Shown here: positions 27,047 to 35,598 of the stretch, in pieces
How positions within the stretch are numbered: position 1 is the stretch's first letter
Layout of the letters: each line of letters begins with the position of its first letter
Origin: Alteromonas indica
GTDB taxonomy: Bacteria > Pseudomonadota > Gammaproteobacteria > Enterobacterales > Alteromonadaceae
NCBI GenBank assembly: GCA_003056425.1
Contig: PYVY01000001.1
Span: forward strand, 62,001 to 126,000
DNA: 64,000 bases
Direction: 5' to 3'
Translations under genes and position numbers: made by a program
The notes under the pieces: model-generated
The model's input: the letters and a program-made list of their open reading frames with translations, nothing else
What the model was told of the DNA's origin: nothing
The model's database searches: none

Positions 27047-27604
27047 CTACCGCGGATAAGTAATAATATCAATAAACCGGGTCAGGCCATGCTCATCGCG
27101 GTACGCATGGGGTTGGTCAGCCTGTAGCACAAATTGTTCCGTGGGTTTAACCTGATACCAGCTGCCACCTTGTTGTACTGCCAGGAGCCCCTGTAATACA
27201 TGCAGGTGCTCGGTTACCCCCGGACTATGCGCCGTAGACCGCTGCTCGTGACGATTCGTTAAGGTAATTTCAAATGCCTCCATGCCCGTCTGGGGATTAT
27301 AGCGAAACAGGGTGTTAACAAGCATGTCGGCATCGTGACAAAATCCGGCATTCATCGCCTGCCCCCCTTTGTGTTGCGGATGTTCGGCGTCCCCAATAAA
27401 GGAAGAAAACGAACACTGCAGGCCAGTGGCGATCTTCCATAAGGTAGCGATGGTCGGGCTGGACTCCTGACGTTCAATCTGGCCCAGCATGGCTTTTGAT
27501 ACACCGGTAGCCTGGGCGGTTTTATCCAACGACCAGCCTAATTCCCGGCGTCGCGCGTTAAGTTGCTGCGCAATACATTGCATCAGTAACGCCGAATTTT
27601 CCAT
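27047..27604 (-). CDS. XRE-family regulator with C-terminal cupin (SutR/YdcN-like)
   Basis: A 185-residue regulator. The helix-turn-helix (about 12-66) has LGWSLDKTAQATGVSKAML, and the C-terminal cupin (about 110-183) has HLHVLQGLLAVQQ. It is divergent from a BenE-family transporter gene, like E. coli ydcN (sutR)-ydcO. Two GTGCG-palindromes in the shared intergenic region are probable operators; one is 13 bases from its ATG, suggesting autoregulation. The effector is unknown. Confidence 0.88.
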   Translation of the reverse strand: MENSALLMQCIAQQLNARRRELGWSLDKTAQATGVSKAMLGQIERQESSPTIATLWKIATGLQCSFSSFIGDAEHPQHKGGQAMNAGFCHDADMLVNTLFRYNPQTGMEAFEITLTNRHEQRSTAHSPGVTEHLHVLQGLLAVQQGGSWYQVKPTEQFVLQADQPHAYRDEHGLTRFIDIITYPR

Positions 27605-27616
27605 CTGCCCTCCCTT

Positions 27617-27632
27617 GTGCGTTATAACGCAC
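27617..27632. promoter_or_regulatory. Palindromic operator 1 (XRE-cupin side)
   Basis: GTGCGTTATAACGCAC is a perfect 16-bp palindrome 13 bases before the regulator ATG. A second copy lies 38 bases away centre to centre. Confidence 0.75.
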
Positions 27633-27652
27633 AGTGCTATGTTTGGCTAAGC

Positions 27653-27681
27653 TTGTGCGCTATAACGCACGCCTTTATCTT
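27653..27681 (+). promoter_or_regulatory. Probable promoter of the BenE-family gene overlapping operator 2
   Basis: A -35-like TTGTGC (27653-27658) and -10-like TATCTT (27676-27681) are spaced by 17 bases. Operator 2 fills the spacer, so a bound regulator would block RNA polymerase. Confidence 0.5.
27655..27670. promoter_or_regulatory. Palindromic operator 2 (BenE side)
   Basis: GTGCGCTATAACGCAC differs from operator 1 at one position and keeps the GTGCG/CGCAC arms. Confidence 0.75.
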
Positions 27682-27732
27682 AGCTTACCGATAACCCGGC
27701 CCCGTGCCAACGTTCAAACGGAAATTCCTGCT

Positions 27733-28908
27733 ATGTTAAAACAGTTATCGCTTAGTCATGTAACCGCCGGGGTGACTGCCGTAGTAGTAGGCTACAGCAG
27801 TGCAGTGGTACTGGTTATTCAAGCCGCGCAAACTGCCGGTGCGACGCCAGCAATGATCACCAGTTGGTTACTCGCCCTGGGGATAGGGATGGGGCTAAGT
27901 TGTATCGTTTTTTCATGGTGGTATAAAGTACCGGTGGTTACTGCATGGTCCACCCCCGGCGCCGCGTTTTTGATCGGCGCGGTGGGCGGATACCCCCTCA
28001 ATGAAGTTATTGGTGCGTTTTTGCTTGCCGGGATATGCTCGCTGTTGGTAGCGCAAAGCCGCTGGCTGCAACAAAAAATCTCCGCCATACCTGATGCTAT
28101 ATCATCCGCTATGCTGGCCGGTATAATCTTACCAGTATGTTTGAACATTTTTGCCGATGTCAGCCAGTACCCGCTAATCAGTGCGATGTTTTTACTAACG
28201 TATATCGTGGGCTATCATTTTTTCCCCCGCTACATGATGCTGTGCCTACTGGCGCTGGCGATAGTCACCGGGCTTAGTTTTGACAGTGTGGATACACACT
28301 CCTGGGTGTGGGCGGTAGCAATGCCGGTGTGGGTAACACCATCGTTTTCGGTCTCGGCGGCGGTAAGTTTGGCATTGCCGTTGTTTTTAATTACTCAGTT
28401 ATCGCAGAACCTACCTGGCATGGCGATATTAAAAGCCCATAACTATCAACCCCGTCATCAGGTGGTACTTAGCGGGTTAGCGGTACTGCAAATAGTCACC
28501 GCGCCCTTCGGCGGATTTTCCTATAACTATGCGGCAATCACCGCCGCCATCTGTATGGGCGAGAGTGCCGGTAGCGAGCGGTCGCAGCGCTTTCGCGCGG
28601 CCATTGTGGCGGGTGTTGTGTATGTGCTGATGGGTTTCGCCGCCGCGCTGGTGGTACAAATATTTGTGGCCATGCCCGAGGTTATCGTACATTTGCTGGC
28701 GGGCTTGGCGTTGATAGCGACGTTGCAAAGTGCATTGGTGCGCAGCATGGATAATCACGCTGTGCGTCACCCCGCATTGCTCACCCTGGTGTGCACTGCA
28801 TCGGGTATGAGCTTGTTTCAGTTGGGCGCGCCAGTCTGGGGGCTGGCTCTGGGCCTGGCGTTGTTAGGTGTAGCAACGTTGCAGCAGCATAGCCACCGTC
28901 ATAAATAA
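27733..28908 (+). CDS. BenE-family transporter (YdcO-like)
   Basis: A 391-residue protein with about 11-12 hydrophobic segments. It has the BenE signatures WSTPGAAFLIGAVGGYPLNE and LPLFLITQLSQNLPGMAIL, and GGFSYNYAAITAAICMGE. The frame is open from 27634, but the ATG at 27733 follows GGAA and starts where the family starts (MLKQLSLSHVTAG). Family members are annotated as benzoate/proton symporters, but YdcO-type members have no proven substrate. The SutR-like regulator next door hints at a link to sulfur or small-acid metabolism rather than benzoate. Confidence 0.88.
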   Translation: MLKQLSLSHVTAGVTAVVVGYSSAVVLVIQAAQTAGATPAMITSWLLALGIGMGLSCIVFSWWYKVPVVTAWSTPGAAFLIGAVGGYPLNEVIGAFLLAGICSLLVAQSRWLQQKISAIPDAISSAMLAGIILPVCLNIFADVSQYPLISAMFLLTYIVGYHFFPRYMMLCLLALAIVTGLSFDSVDTHSWVWAVAMPVWVTPSFSVSAAVSLALPLFLITQLSQNLPGMAILKAHNYQPRHQVVLSGLAVLQIVTAPFGGFSYNYAAITAAICMGESAGSERSQRFRAAIVAGVVYVLMGFAAALVVQIFVAMPEVIVHLLAGLALIATLQSALVRSMDNHAVRHPALLTLVCTASGMSLFQLGAPVWGLALGLALLGVATLQQHSHRHK

Positions 28909-29358
28909 TGCTGCCCCGGTTCAAAGCAAAAACCGCCATTGGGTTACCTATAGTTAGCGGTTTCACCGGGTATACCTGTTTGGCCAGGCTTTGGGGCCTG
29001 AGCCTATGCTCGCCGTTTTATTGTTTCTCCCTGCGAGGCTTCAGATAACAATAAAGCAGCTCAATGAAATAGCCGATTTACCTGTATATCAGGCAGATAA
29101 CCGGACAATACCAATGAGTTGGCTGGCCAGAAAAGTGCCAGTAAACAATCAGTTCTGCAGCCGCTAACGTGTCGCCTGATGGGTGCATGGGGATTCTTTT
29201 GTACGCGATTAAAGCGCCGGGCATACCAACGTGTCGTACTGTCACGGGTATATTAACTGGAGTGCGCTATACTATCGGCAGAGCAAGCTGCATATAATGC
29301 CACGCTAAGCGCTAAGCAGCGCCATCAAACCACTTAACCTAACAAAAGGATTTTTAGG
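28909..29358. other. Intergenic region, no gene seen
   Basis: About 450 bases between the BenE-like gene and the small lipoprotein gene. I find no open frame with a ribosome site. A weak hairpin (CAGGC...CCTG, near 28985-29000) may end the transporter transcript. The ribosome site AAAAGGA of the next gene is at about 29343. Confidence 0.5.
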
Positions 29359-29643
29359 ATGAAACAAGCAGGTTTACTTTTTCTCTTTATAAGTTTGTTA
29401 CATGGCTGTGTAGTGGTCCCTGAAACCGACACCGCGAAAATCACTCGCTGTGAGATTTCATCTGACCGTAAAACCCTGAAGGTCATCAATGGCTTCAAAG
29501 ACACAAATACCTTCTATTCTATCAGTGGTCTTATGCTGCTTCCTATCTCCGGCGTATTGTCTGGCACCTACGTGGCAATTAACAATGTTTACCATTTTGG
29601 CGAAGAACGCATAGTCTGTGGCGCAAAAGACGAGCCCACCTGA
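29359..29643 (+). CDS. Small putative lipoprotein
   Basis: A 94-residue protein with a short signal (MKQAGLLFLFISLLHGC) whose lipobox LLHGC predicts lipidation at Cys17. The mature part has a Cys near residue 31, a possible second hydrophobic stretch (ISGLMLLPISGVLSG) and a Cys near the C-terminus. AAAGGATTTTTAGG precedes the ATG. I do not recognise the family; similar small lipoproteins are common in Alteromonadales. Confidence 0.65.
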   Translation: MKQAGLLFLFISLLHGCVVVPETDTAKITRCEISSDRKTLKVINGFKDTNTFYSISGLMLLPISGVLSGTYVAINNVYHFGEERIVCGAKDEPT

Positions 29644-29900
29644 ATCGCTAAGTAAGCAGCCTACTTATGTATCTGCTGCATCGTTATCTGTTGCATTGGT
29701 AGCGGCTGCATCATTGGGCACACGGCAGGCGATGTAACCGGCGAAGATCGAATGTCACCGCCTTACCCGGTTGCCCCAGGCCGCTCTCGTCACCGCCAGC
29801 TACGCTGCCCCGCACGTTTCGTGTAGCACGGTATTAAGGTGGCTAGCCTTGGGTAGCGGCCTTTCGCTTATGCCGGAGGCCAAGGGTGGGTTCGACAAAG

Positions 29901-31328
29901 CTATTGAAGCTGGCCTTGTTTAAATTGCTGAACCGTTTGCACTACCCCGTTTTCATACGTCACGCGCTGCCCATGGCGCTCACCATGTTGATAATGTTCA
30001 AAGAGGGTCAGCGCCCCATTGTCGGCAAATAAATACTGTTTGCCCTGAAGTTTCCCTGCCGCATAGTGAAGGTTGGCCGTGGTGTAGCCGCGCCCATTAA
30101 CCCGCGTCCAGGCGCCGGTTTTTTTGCCCATATCATAATGGCCTTGCCAGCGATTATCGCGCTCCGGCTCTATCCAGGCGCCCTCTTTTCTGGCCTGCTG
30201 ATAATGGCCACGGGCGATAAGTTCTCCCGTGGCGGCATGTTCCTCGTACTTCCCATGCAGCTTCCCATTGAGGTAAACCTCTTCAATTAACAGGGTATTG
30301 CTACTGGCATCGTAAACCTTACGAGGCCCATTAAGTTGGCCACGCTGGGTATAGGTTGCGTAAATCACCCGGTCATCGCCGTTCGTTTCTTGCCAGTCGC
30401 CGACTTTCACGCCGTTTCTATAGTGCCCCTGGTTGGTAACCTTGCCACCGCTTTGTTCACGATAAAGGCCATCCTGCTTACCATCTTTCATATGCTTAAC
30501 AATAGACCAGTCCTCATACATGAGTCGCTGTTCACCATTGTTGCCATAACCATTTTCCTCTACCAACTCAAATACATGGCCGTCTCGGACTTTTTTAACC
30601 AGTTTGTATGGATGGCGTGCATTGGGGACAAAGCCATTATCAGGGTCACTTATGGCCGCGGCGATAAATGTCACGGTGCGGTCATTTTGCCAGGTAGTTT
30701 CCTTCAAGCCCGGTGCATAGCCTGGAATCTCTACCGGTACCGTTTGCTGACGCAGCCGGCCTTCAACAGTCCACTCAGACTGGCTTATAAATTCGCCCTG
30801 TGCGGTACGCTTGGTTTCTTGTACCAATTGGCCCGCCCGGCTCCAGCGCCGTGCTGTGCTGACTTTTTTATTCGCGGCATAAGGGGTGAAAGCCTGCAAT
30901 GCGCCATTTTCATAAAACTCCACATGTGCCCCTTGCTGTTTACCGTCAACATAGGGTACCCGTTCCAGTAAATAACCTTGAGGGCTACGCATGACCATTT
31001 GGCCGGTATACCCTTCACCAAAAGCATAGACAATACGCGATAGTAGCCCCAGTTGCCGATAAGCAGCCAGCTGAGTGCCAGTGAGGGTGCCACGGCCAAT
31101 GGTCAGTGTGGTGCTTTGCAGTGTAACAATCAGCTTATCGCGCTGATCATATACCGCTATGGTGTATACCCCATTGGCGTCAGGCTTAATATCGGTGGAG
31201 TAATAGTAAGTTCGATTGACCTCGACCGTAGTAGGCCGCAAATTAACATCCAGGTATGCTTTACCAGCGTAGGACAGCGGGGCATACCCGCTTACAAACA
31301 CAGCAAGAAAAAGTACCAGGGCTCTCAT
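29901..31328 (-). CDS. Secreted YwqK/MORN-repeat protein
   Basis: A 475-residue protein with a signal peptide (MRALVLFLAVFVSGYAPLSYA). About eight YwqK-type MORN-variant repeats follow, with the pattern G-(K/Q)-x-x-G-x-(W/Y/H) (for example YLNGKLHGKYEEH, ARKEGAWIE, KKTGAWTRVNG). Databases call relatives antitoxin YwqK, but a secreted protein with many repeats is more likely structural or cell-envelope associated. Its ATG overlaps the stop of the upstream gene by 4 bases. It is the last gene of a three-gene unit. Confidence 0.75.
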   Translation of the reverse strand: MRALVLFLAVFVSGYAPLSYAGKAYLDVNLRPTTVEVNRTYYYSTDIKPDANGVYTIAVYDQRDKLIVTLQSTTLTIGRGTLTGTQLAAYRQLGLLSRIVYAFGEGYTGQMVMRSPQGYLLERVPYVDGKQQGAHVEFYENGALQAFTPYAANKKVSTARRWSRAGQLVQETKRTAQGEFISQSEWTVEGRLRQQTVPVEIPGYAPGLKETTWQNDRTVTFIAAAISDPDNGFVPNARHPYKLVKKVRDGHVFELVEENGYGNNGEQRLMYEDWSIVKHMKDGKQDGLYREQSGGKVTNQGHYRNGVKVGDWQETNGDDRVIYATYTQRGQLNGPRKVYDASSNTLLIEEVYLNGKLHGKYEEHAATGELIARGHYQQARKEGAWIEPERDNRWQGHYDMGKKTGAWTRVNGRGYTTANLHYAAGKLQGKQYLFADNGALTLFEHYQHGERHGQRVTYENGVVQTVQQFKQGQLQ

Positions 31329-32524
31329 TGCGCGCCGACCTCTGCTAAGCGGGGGAACGTCACCTTAAATTGCCGCTCAATTGGCTTATCATCATGGCCG
31401 ATAACCTCAATGGTGGTCGGCACACCGGCTACCCGCAAAGTATTATCGGGAAAGATTACCGCATCTAAAGCAGTGCTTGGGGTTAAGGCTCCCCCTTCTG
31501 ATACCGTTTGCAGGCTCAGTACGCGGCCTTTTGCATCAAGCATACGGTAGTGTGCCAATAGCTCACCCACGGTGCTGAAGTGGTGTTTATTTAGCAAGTC
31601 TTCTGTGGCTACTACCCATGGAGGTTGCTCGTCCAGTATAAGTTCGGCAGGCTGCCACATGGCAGACGAAGTGCAGGATAGGTCGACGGTACGCTCGCCC
31701 AGGTCATAAAAGAACTGCCGGACGCCGTCTTCGGTTTGTAATTGCAACATGGCTGGTTGCGCAAAGCTATCGTTGTCCGTGACGACTGCAAATATCAACG
31801 GTGTGCCCGCTTCTTCTGCTGGTGGGGTTAAGCTGGCAGTACAGACTTCGATTTGTGCTTGTAGCATCGATAGCAGCACTTGCCCGCGATCGAGTCCGGT
31901 AGGCTTAAGTGCATGCAGCGGCGCTGGCTGGCGCGTGCCTTCGTACAGGTATTGCGCCTCGGGCTTTACAGCAGGACCCATACGGCGCGCATCGGCAGTG
32001 CGAAATGTCAGTTGCCGGGAACTGGCCGCTACGTCTGCCGAACGTGATACGACCAAATCAATATACGCTGGCGCGCGATCGGTACGAATCAGCATCCGGT
32101 GTGCTTCAGGCCGGGCACTGGCCCGGTACCGAACCAGGCTCTCTTCCGCCGTTAACCACTGAGGCGCTGCCGGATAGGCGCGGAACTGAATGTCAAAGGG
32201 TTGGCCATCTGCCAGTCGTGGGCTGACTCGATCAGTAGCCTTACCTTCAAATGTCAGTTCGTACACATCGGCGTCCTCACTTGGGCCAAAATGTATGCTG
32301 ACACCCTTTTTTTGATAATGTGCCTGCTGATGCTTATCCGGTGTAAGTCTGATAATAAATGACTCATCTGGGTACCAGGCGACGGTTGCCTGCAGGCTGG
32401 CGGCCTGGCTTGCTATCTGGGTTAAGTCGCCCAATGCTGTAAAGTGTAAGGTTGCTTCGGTAAGTGCATCCTCTTCATCCCCGCCATAGGTATAGGCGCG
32501 GCCAAGCTGCATAGGTGGTGTCAA
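31325..32524 (-). CDS. Uncharacterised protein of a coupled three-gene cluster
   Basis: A 399-residue protein without a signal peptide, membrane helix or motif that I recognise. It is rich in beta-type sequence and has several AEESLVRYR/QPAELILDEQPPW-like segments. Both ends overlap neighbours by 4 bases (ATGA type), so translation is coupled. Its neighbours are an interrupted lipoprotein gene upstream and a YwqK-repeat protein downstream. It may be cytoplasmic, or its start may be misjudged if a signal peptide lies in another frame. Function unknown. Confidence 0.65.
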   Translation of the reverse strand: MTPPMQLGRAYTYGGDEEDALTEATLHFTALGDLTQIASQAASLQATVAWYPDESFIIRLTPDKHQQAHYQKKGVSIHFGPSEDADVYELTFEGKATDRVSPRLADGQPFDIQFRAYPAAPQWLTAEESLVRYRASARPEAHRMLIRTDRAPAYIDLVVSRSADVAASSRQLTFRTADARRMGPAVKPEAQYLYEGTRQPAPLHALKPTGLDRGQVLLSMLQAQIEVCTASLTPPAEEAGTPLIFAVVTDNDSFAQPAMLQLQTEDGVRQFFYDLGERTVDLSCTSSAMWQPAELILDEQPPWVVATEDLLNKHHFSTVGELLAHYRMLDAKGRVLSLQTVSEGGALTPSTALDAVIFPDNTLRVAGVPTTIEVIGHDDKPIERQFKVTFPRLAEVGAQ

Positions 32525-33519
32525 TTTTCCCCTCGCGCATCAAACAGCACAGGGTCCGAGATTTTAACGACGCCAGTCCGAGCAGGGTGAGACACCTGGG
32601 GGCGTAAGGAGAGCTTCAGCGTATCTTCATCTTGTTCAAGAGTTGCATGGGGCTGCCCGAACATTTTATCGGCATCAGATACACTGACTATTTTATCAGG
32701 CAGCTCGCCACCGGATAGCGGGGTCCAACGGTTCGCCCAGTCAGAGCGCAACCGGGGCACGTGGGTTTCTTGTGCATCCGCTACCTGAGCCATTATTTGG
32801 GTAGAACGAATACCTATGGTTTTACCGGCAAACGTATGCTCAAGTTCGGTGGTCAGAACCTGTTTTATAATCCAGCCTGAAGCGCGCTCAAGTATCGCTA
32901 CACCTGCCAGCCGGTTACCCGGTTCTCCGCCGTGATAACTAACCCATACCCGGTTATCCGTCACTTTGGTTACGGTAAGTTCAACACCGGTAATGTCGCG
33001 CAAACAGGTACGCGTTTGCCATCCTTTTTCAGCGATAACCGAGACGGCCAGATTTGGCTGCCCCACCTGCTGTAACAGGCTGTTAATATTGCTGCCCAAA
33101 ACACTTGATAACATATCGCGCATGCTCTCACCCGAAGAGCTTACATCCTGCAGCTCGCCTGTTTTGGCATTTAATATCATCTTGGCACTGGAGGTCTGTT
33201 TATCGGTAAAACCGGGTGGCAAATCATCCGGGACTGAACTGCGAAAATCAAATGAGCCTATCGACGCTTCTAAACGTCCGGCGTCTAACTGAATAATAAT
33301 TTCATCAGCGGTTCGGTGGGTAATTTCCGCCGTTGTGTAAGCACCCGAAGATATAAATTCGCTACCATCATCAGGAGAGGAAATTTCGACTGACTGTAAA
33401 GTACTGTATTGTCTTTTTTAACCTTTTTCAGCGATAAAAGTGACTGCCTTGTCCGAAGCCCTCTCCAAAGAACAGCCCGATAAAACGATAAGCGTAAATA
33501 AAGCGAAAATACCGCGCAT
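32521..33519 (-). pseudogene. Lipoprotein gene with an in-frame stop at codon 34
   Basis: From an ATG at 33519 the frame reads a perfect lipoprotein signal (MRGIFALFTLIVLSGCSLE), then ...FIAEKG, a TAA at 33420-33418, and in the same frame continues KRQYSTLQSVEISS to the stop at 32521 (about 298 further codons). The part after the stop has no ATG for 74 codons (a TTG at 33222 is the only other early start), and its protein-like composition begins right after the TAA. The stop lies between A5 and A6 runs: a gain of one A in the first and loss in the second would restore a stop-free frame. It may be a nonsense mutation, two homopolymer errors, or real recoding. The downstream part resembles no family I know. 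Confidence 0.6.
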
Positions 33520-33964
33520 AAATTCTCATTTTTATAATAAACATGCTTTCCGAAAATATCTGAAAGCAAAATATAGTCAGACTGGCTTAATGGTAGCCGT
33601 CGGCGGGGGAGTGATAATGCGGTAAAGGGTAACGACCTGGGATAGTTATTGCAACGCCTGTAAGCCACCTGGCTTATACATAAGAAATACTTAAAATACA
33701 AAGTACTATAAATAACGAAAGCAGAAAAATGTGGAGCAGTACCCTTGCCGCTTTATACCATTCAGGTTAATTAAAGAGGTATAAAAGCAAATAAAGAGAC
33801 AAGTGTTGTGTATAACCACCCGCGGTTAACTTAAGTGGCCAGGTACTCAGGCAGCCAATGTGCTATTTTACATTACCCCTGTCCTATCACACTGCTCTTA
33901 GGCTGTATAAATCAACAATGCAGTAGAGCTGAATACCGCCATCTGGTTTACCCTAATTAACCTA
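33520..33964. other. Intergenic region, no gene seen
   Basis: AT-rich upstream region of the lipoprotein gene. Frames on both strands here are short and lack ribosome sites and protein-like composition. No clear hairpin or operator was found. Confidence 0.45.
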
Positions 33965-34069
33965 TTATTTTTTCGAAGACCGATTTTTTCTGGCAGCGAT
34001 AATACCGGCAATAAATATGATAAAAATAATAAAGCCCGCGGTAAGTAATATATCTATCAGTAAGCTCAT
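33965..34069 (-). CDS. Small single-helix membrane protein, 34 residues
   Basis: A 35-codon frame: MSLLIDILLTAGFIIF..., one membrane helix (about residues 4-26), then a basic tail ARKNRSSKK. An AGGAAA ribosome site lies 6 bases before the ATG at 34069, and the stop is TAA. The hydrophobic helix with a positively charged C-terminus predicts a small inner-membrane protein with its tail in the cytoplasm. No family is recognised. It stands in a region otherwise empty of genes. Confidence 0.6.
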   Translation of the reverse strand: MSLLIDILLTAGFIIFIIFIAGIIAARKNRSSKK

Positions 34070-34423
34070 TATATTTCCTGCGAATCCCGTTTTTAATAGG
34101 TCTATATTAGTACAAGACTATCCTTAATAAAGACTAATAGCAGTGTGACTCATCTATTGTTCCACCGTAAGGCTTGAAAACGCCTACTCGCCAAGCGAAA
34201 GCATCGTGCCTTTTGCTGCTTCTCGCTTCAGATAGGCCCCACATTTTTGATAGCAGGCTCGCCGATGTGGCAGAATCTGCGGTAAACATTCGCTAACTGT
34301 CAGATAATTATACATATTAGTTAGATCGAATATTTTAAGTGATTGATTTAAATAGTTTATAACTAATGGTCTGGTTATTGCTCTGCTAATACTTTTTTAC
34401 TATAAGCAAAGGGAAGCTGTACT
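34070..34423. other. Intergenic region before the PEP-CTERM-like gene
   Basis: AT-rich sequence with no gene seen. It should hold the divergent promoters of the 34-residue peptide gene and the PEP-CTERM-like gene. A GGGAAG ribosome site is at about 34410-34415. Confidence 0.4.
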
Positions 34424-35119
34424 ATGTTGCTATCACGCACTATCACTAAAAAAATAATGAGTGCCACACTGTTAACGATCGGTTTGCAGGGCGCGGTTAA
34501 TGCCAGCGCTATTTATGATGAGGTTGATGACACCTTACGCCTGATAGATGTCGACCAGGATGTTGTCTACTTTACCGAAAGCTACACCAATGGTGTAGGC
34601 CGTTATACAGTAACGAACAATGTAGAAAACAGCGCTATTATTGGCTTTGGTGTCACCAATTTTAACACCACTGCGGCTATCGAATCAGATAACCAAAAAG
34701 GCATTTACGAAGATTTCGGTGGTGGCAATAATGACATTACCAGCTGGTACTATAACGCATTCACCCTGACCGCAGATAATTGGGACACGGCTGATTTGGG
34801 CTGGCAAATTGAGGGGACCGCCGCGCAATTATTCGGTGATGCCGAGACATTTTTCACAGAAGGCGAAAATACCCTGAACTGGTACTCCTCTAATGATGGG
34901 GCGCTGTATGGCGGCCTGACCTGGGATGGTTTTGTTTTTCTGGGTAACCTTCCGGCATCTTCCCTTTATGCCTTAGTTTATGACGAAACCTCTGATTCAG
35001 TATTCATGACGGATGCTATTGCGCCTCTTAATGCCACGGTGAGCAATGTCGACGAGCCGGCCATGATAGGAATGATGGCTATTTTGCTGGGCCTGGCGGG
35101 TTATCGCCGTAAGCGGTAA
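34424..35119 (+). CDS. PEP-CTERM-like secreted protein, paralogue 1
   Basis: A 231-residue protein with an N-terminal signal peptide (about 1-27, ending VNASA). The central domain carries VYFTESYTNGVGRYTVTNN and IGFGVTNF. The C-terminus is a sorting signal: DEPAMIGMMAILLGLAGYRRKR, with an EPA motif, a hydrophobic helix and a basic end. PEP-CTERM proteins are cut by an exosortase, which is not in this window. The gene has a paralogue about 480 bases downstream. The PEP motif is weak (DEP), so the tag is probable rather than certain. Confidence 0.75.
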   Translation: MLLSRTITKKIMSATLLTIGLQGAVNASAIYDEVDDTLRLIDVDQDVVYFTESYTNGVGRYTVTNNVENSAIIGFGVTNFNTTAAIESDNQKGIYEDFGGGNNDITSWYYNAFTLTADNWDTADLGWQIEGTAAQLFGDAETFFTEGENTLNWYSSNDGALYGGLTWDGFVFLGNLPASSLYALVYDETSDSVFMTDAIAPLNATVSNVDEPAMIGMMAILLGLAGYRRKR

Positions 35120-35598
35120 CTACCTTCGATTGCGTGCCGGGTAACCAACACTACCTGCAAGGTTAACCTGGCATGCAAGTATCCTTACCTATACGCTTTG
35201 GATTTCTAGCGGCCTGGCACGATGACAAACCATAACGCTGTTTAATAAGCGTTACTTTCGAAGTGCTTTTACCCCTCCTCGGGCCGTCCTCATGACAGAC
35301 GCTTTATTAAACCAATTACTTTTCCCGCTACTTTTTAGCAGTATGCATGGTGAACGGCCTCATCGGCGTATTAACCGTTATATTACCCATACCGTCTTTC
35401 TCTGTAAGGTAGTTAAGCCATAACGCAGCACATTGCAACTGCGATTAAAAATGCTAATGCTATCAGCTACATACTGTCGAACTTTTTTACACCAAGTCTA
35501 GTAATAAAGTGCTATATATTTGATATGTAACACTTTAGTGAAGATGGCGCTATTTTTGCTGTTCGCTGTTGAATTTTACTCACCGGAAAATAGCAGTA
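35120..35598. other. Intergenic region between the PEP-CTERM-like paralogues
   Basis: No open frame with a ribosome site. An imperfect inverted repeat (TGCCGGGTAACC near 35133 with GGTTAACCTGGCA near 35161) might end the upstream gene. Otherwise I see nothing. Confidence 0.4.

Noticed and set aside
28985-29005. Short hairpin after the BenE-like gene as a terminator
   Set aside because: The stem is only 4-5 bp with no T-run; too weak to list as a terminator.
30336-30971. 211-codon plus-strand frame with hydrophobic stretches
   Set aside because: Antisense to the YwqK-repeat protein gene, which has a signal peptide, repeats and coupled overlaps.
33285-33701. 138-codon minus frame overlapping the interrupted lipoprotein gene
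   Set aside because: It reads through the same A-rich stretch in another frame but has no ribosome site, and its sequence loses protein-like character where the lipoprotein frame gains it.
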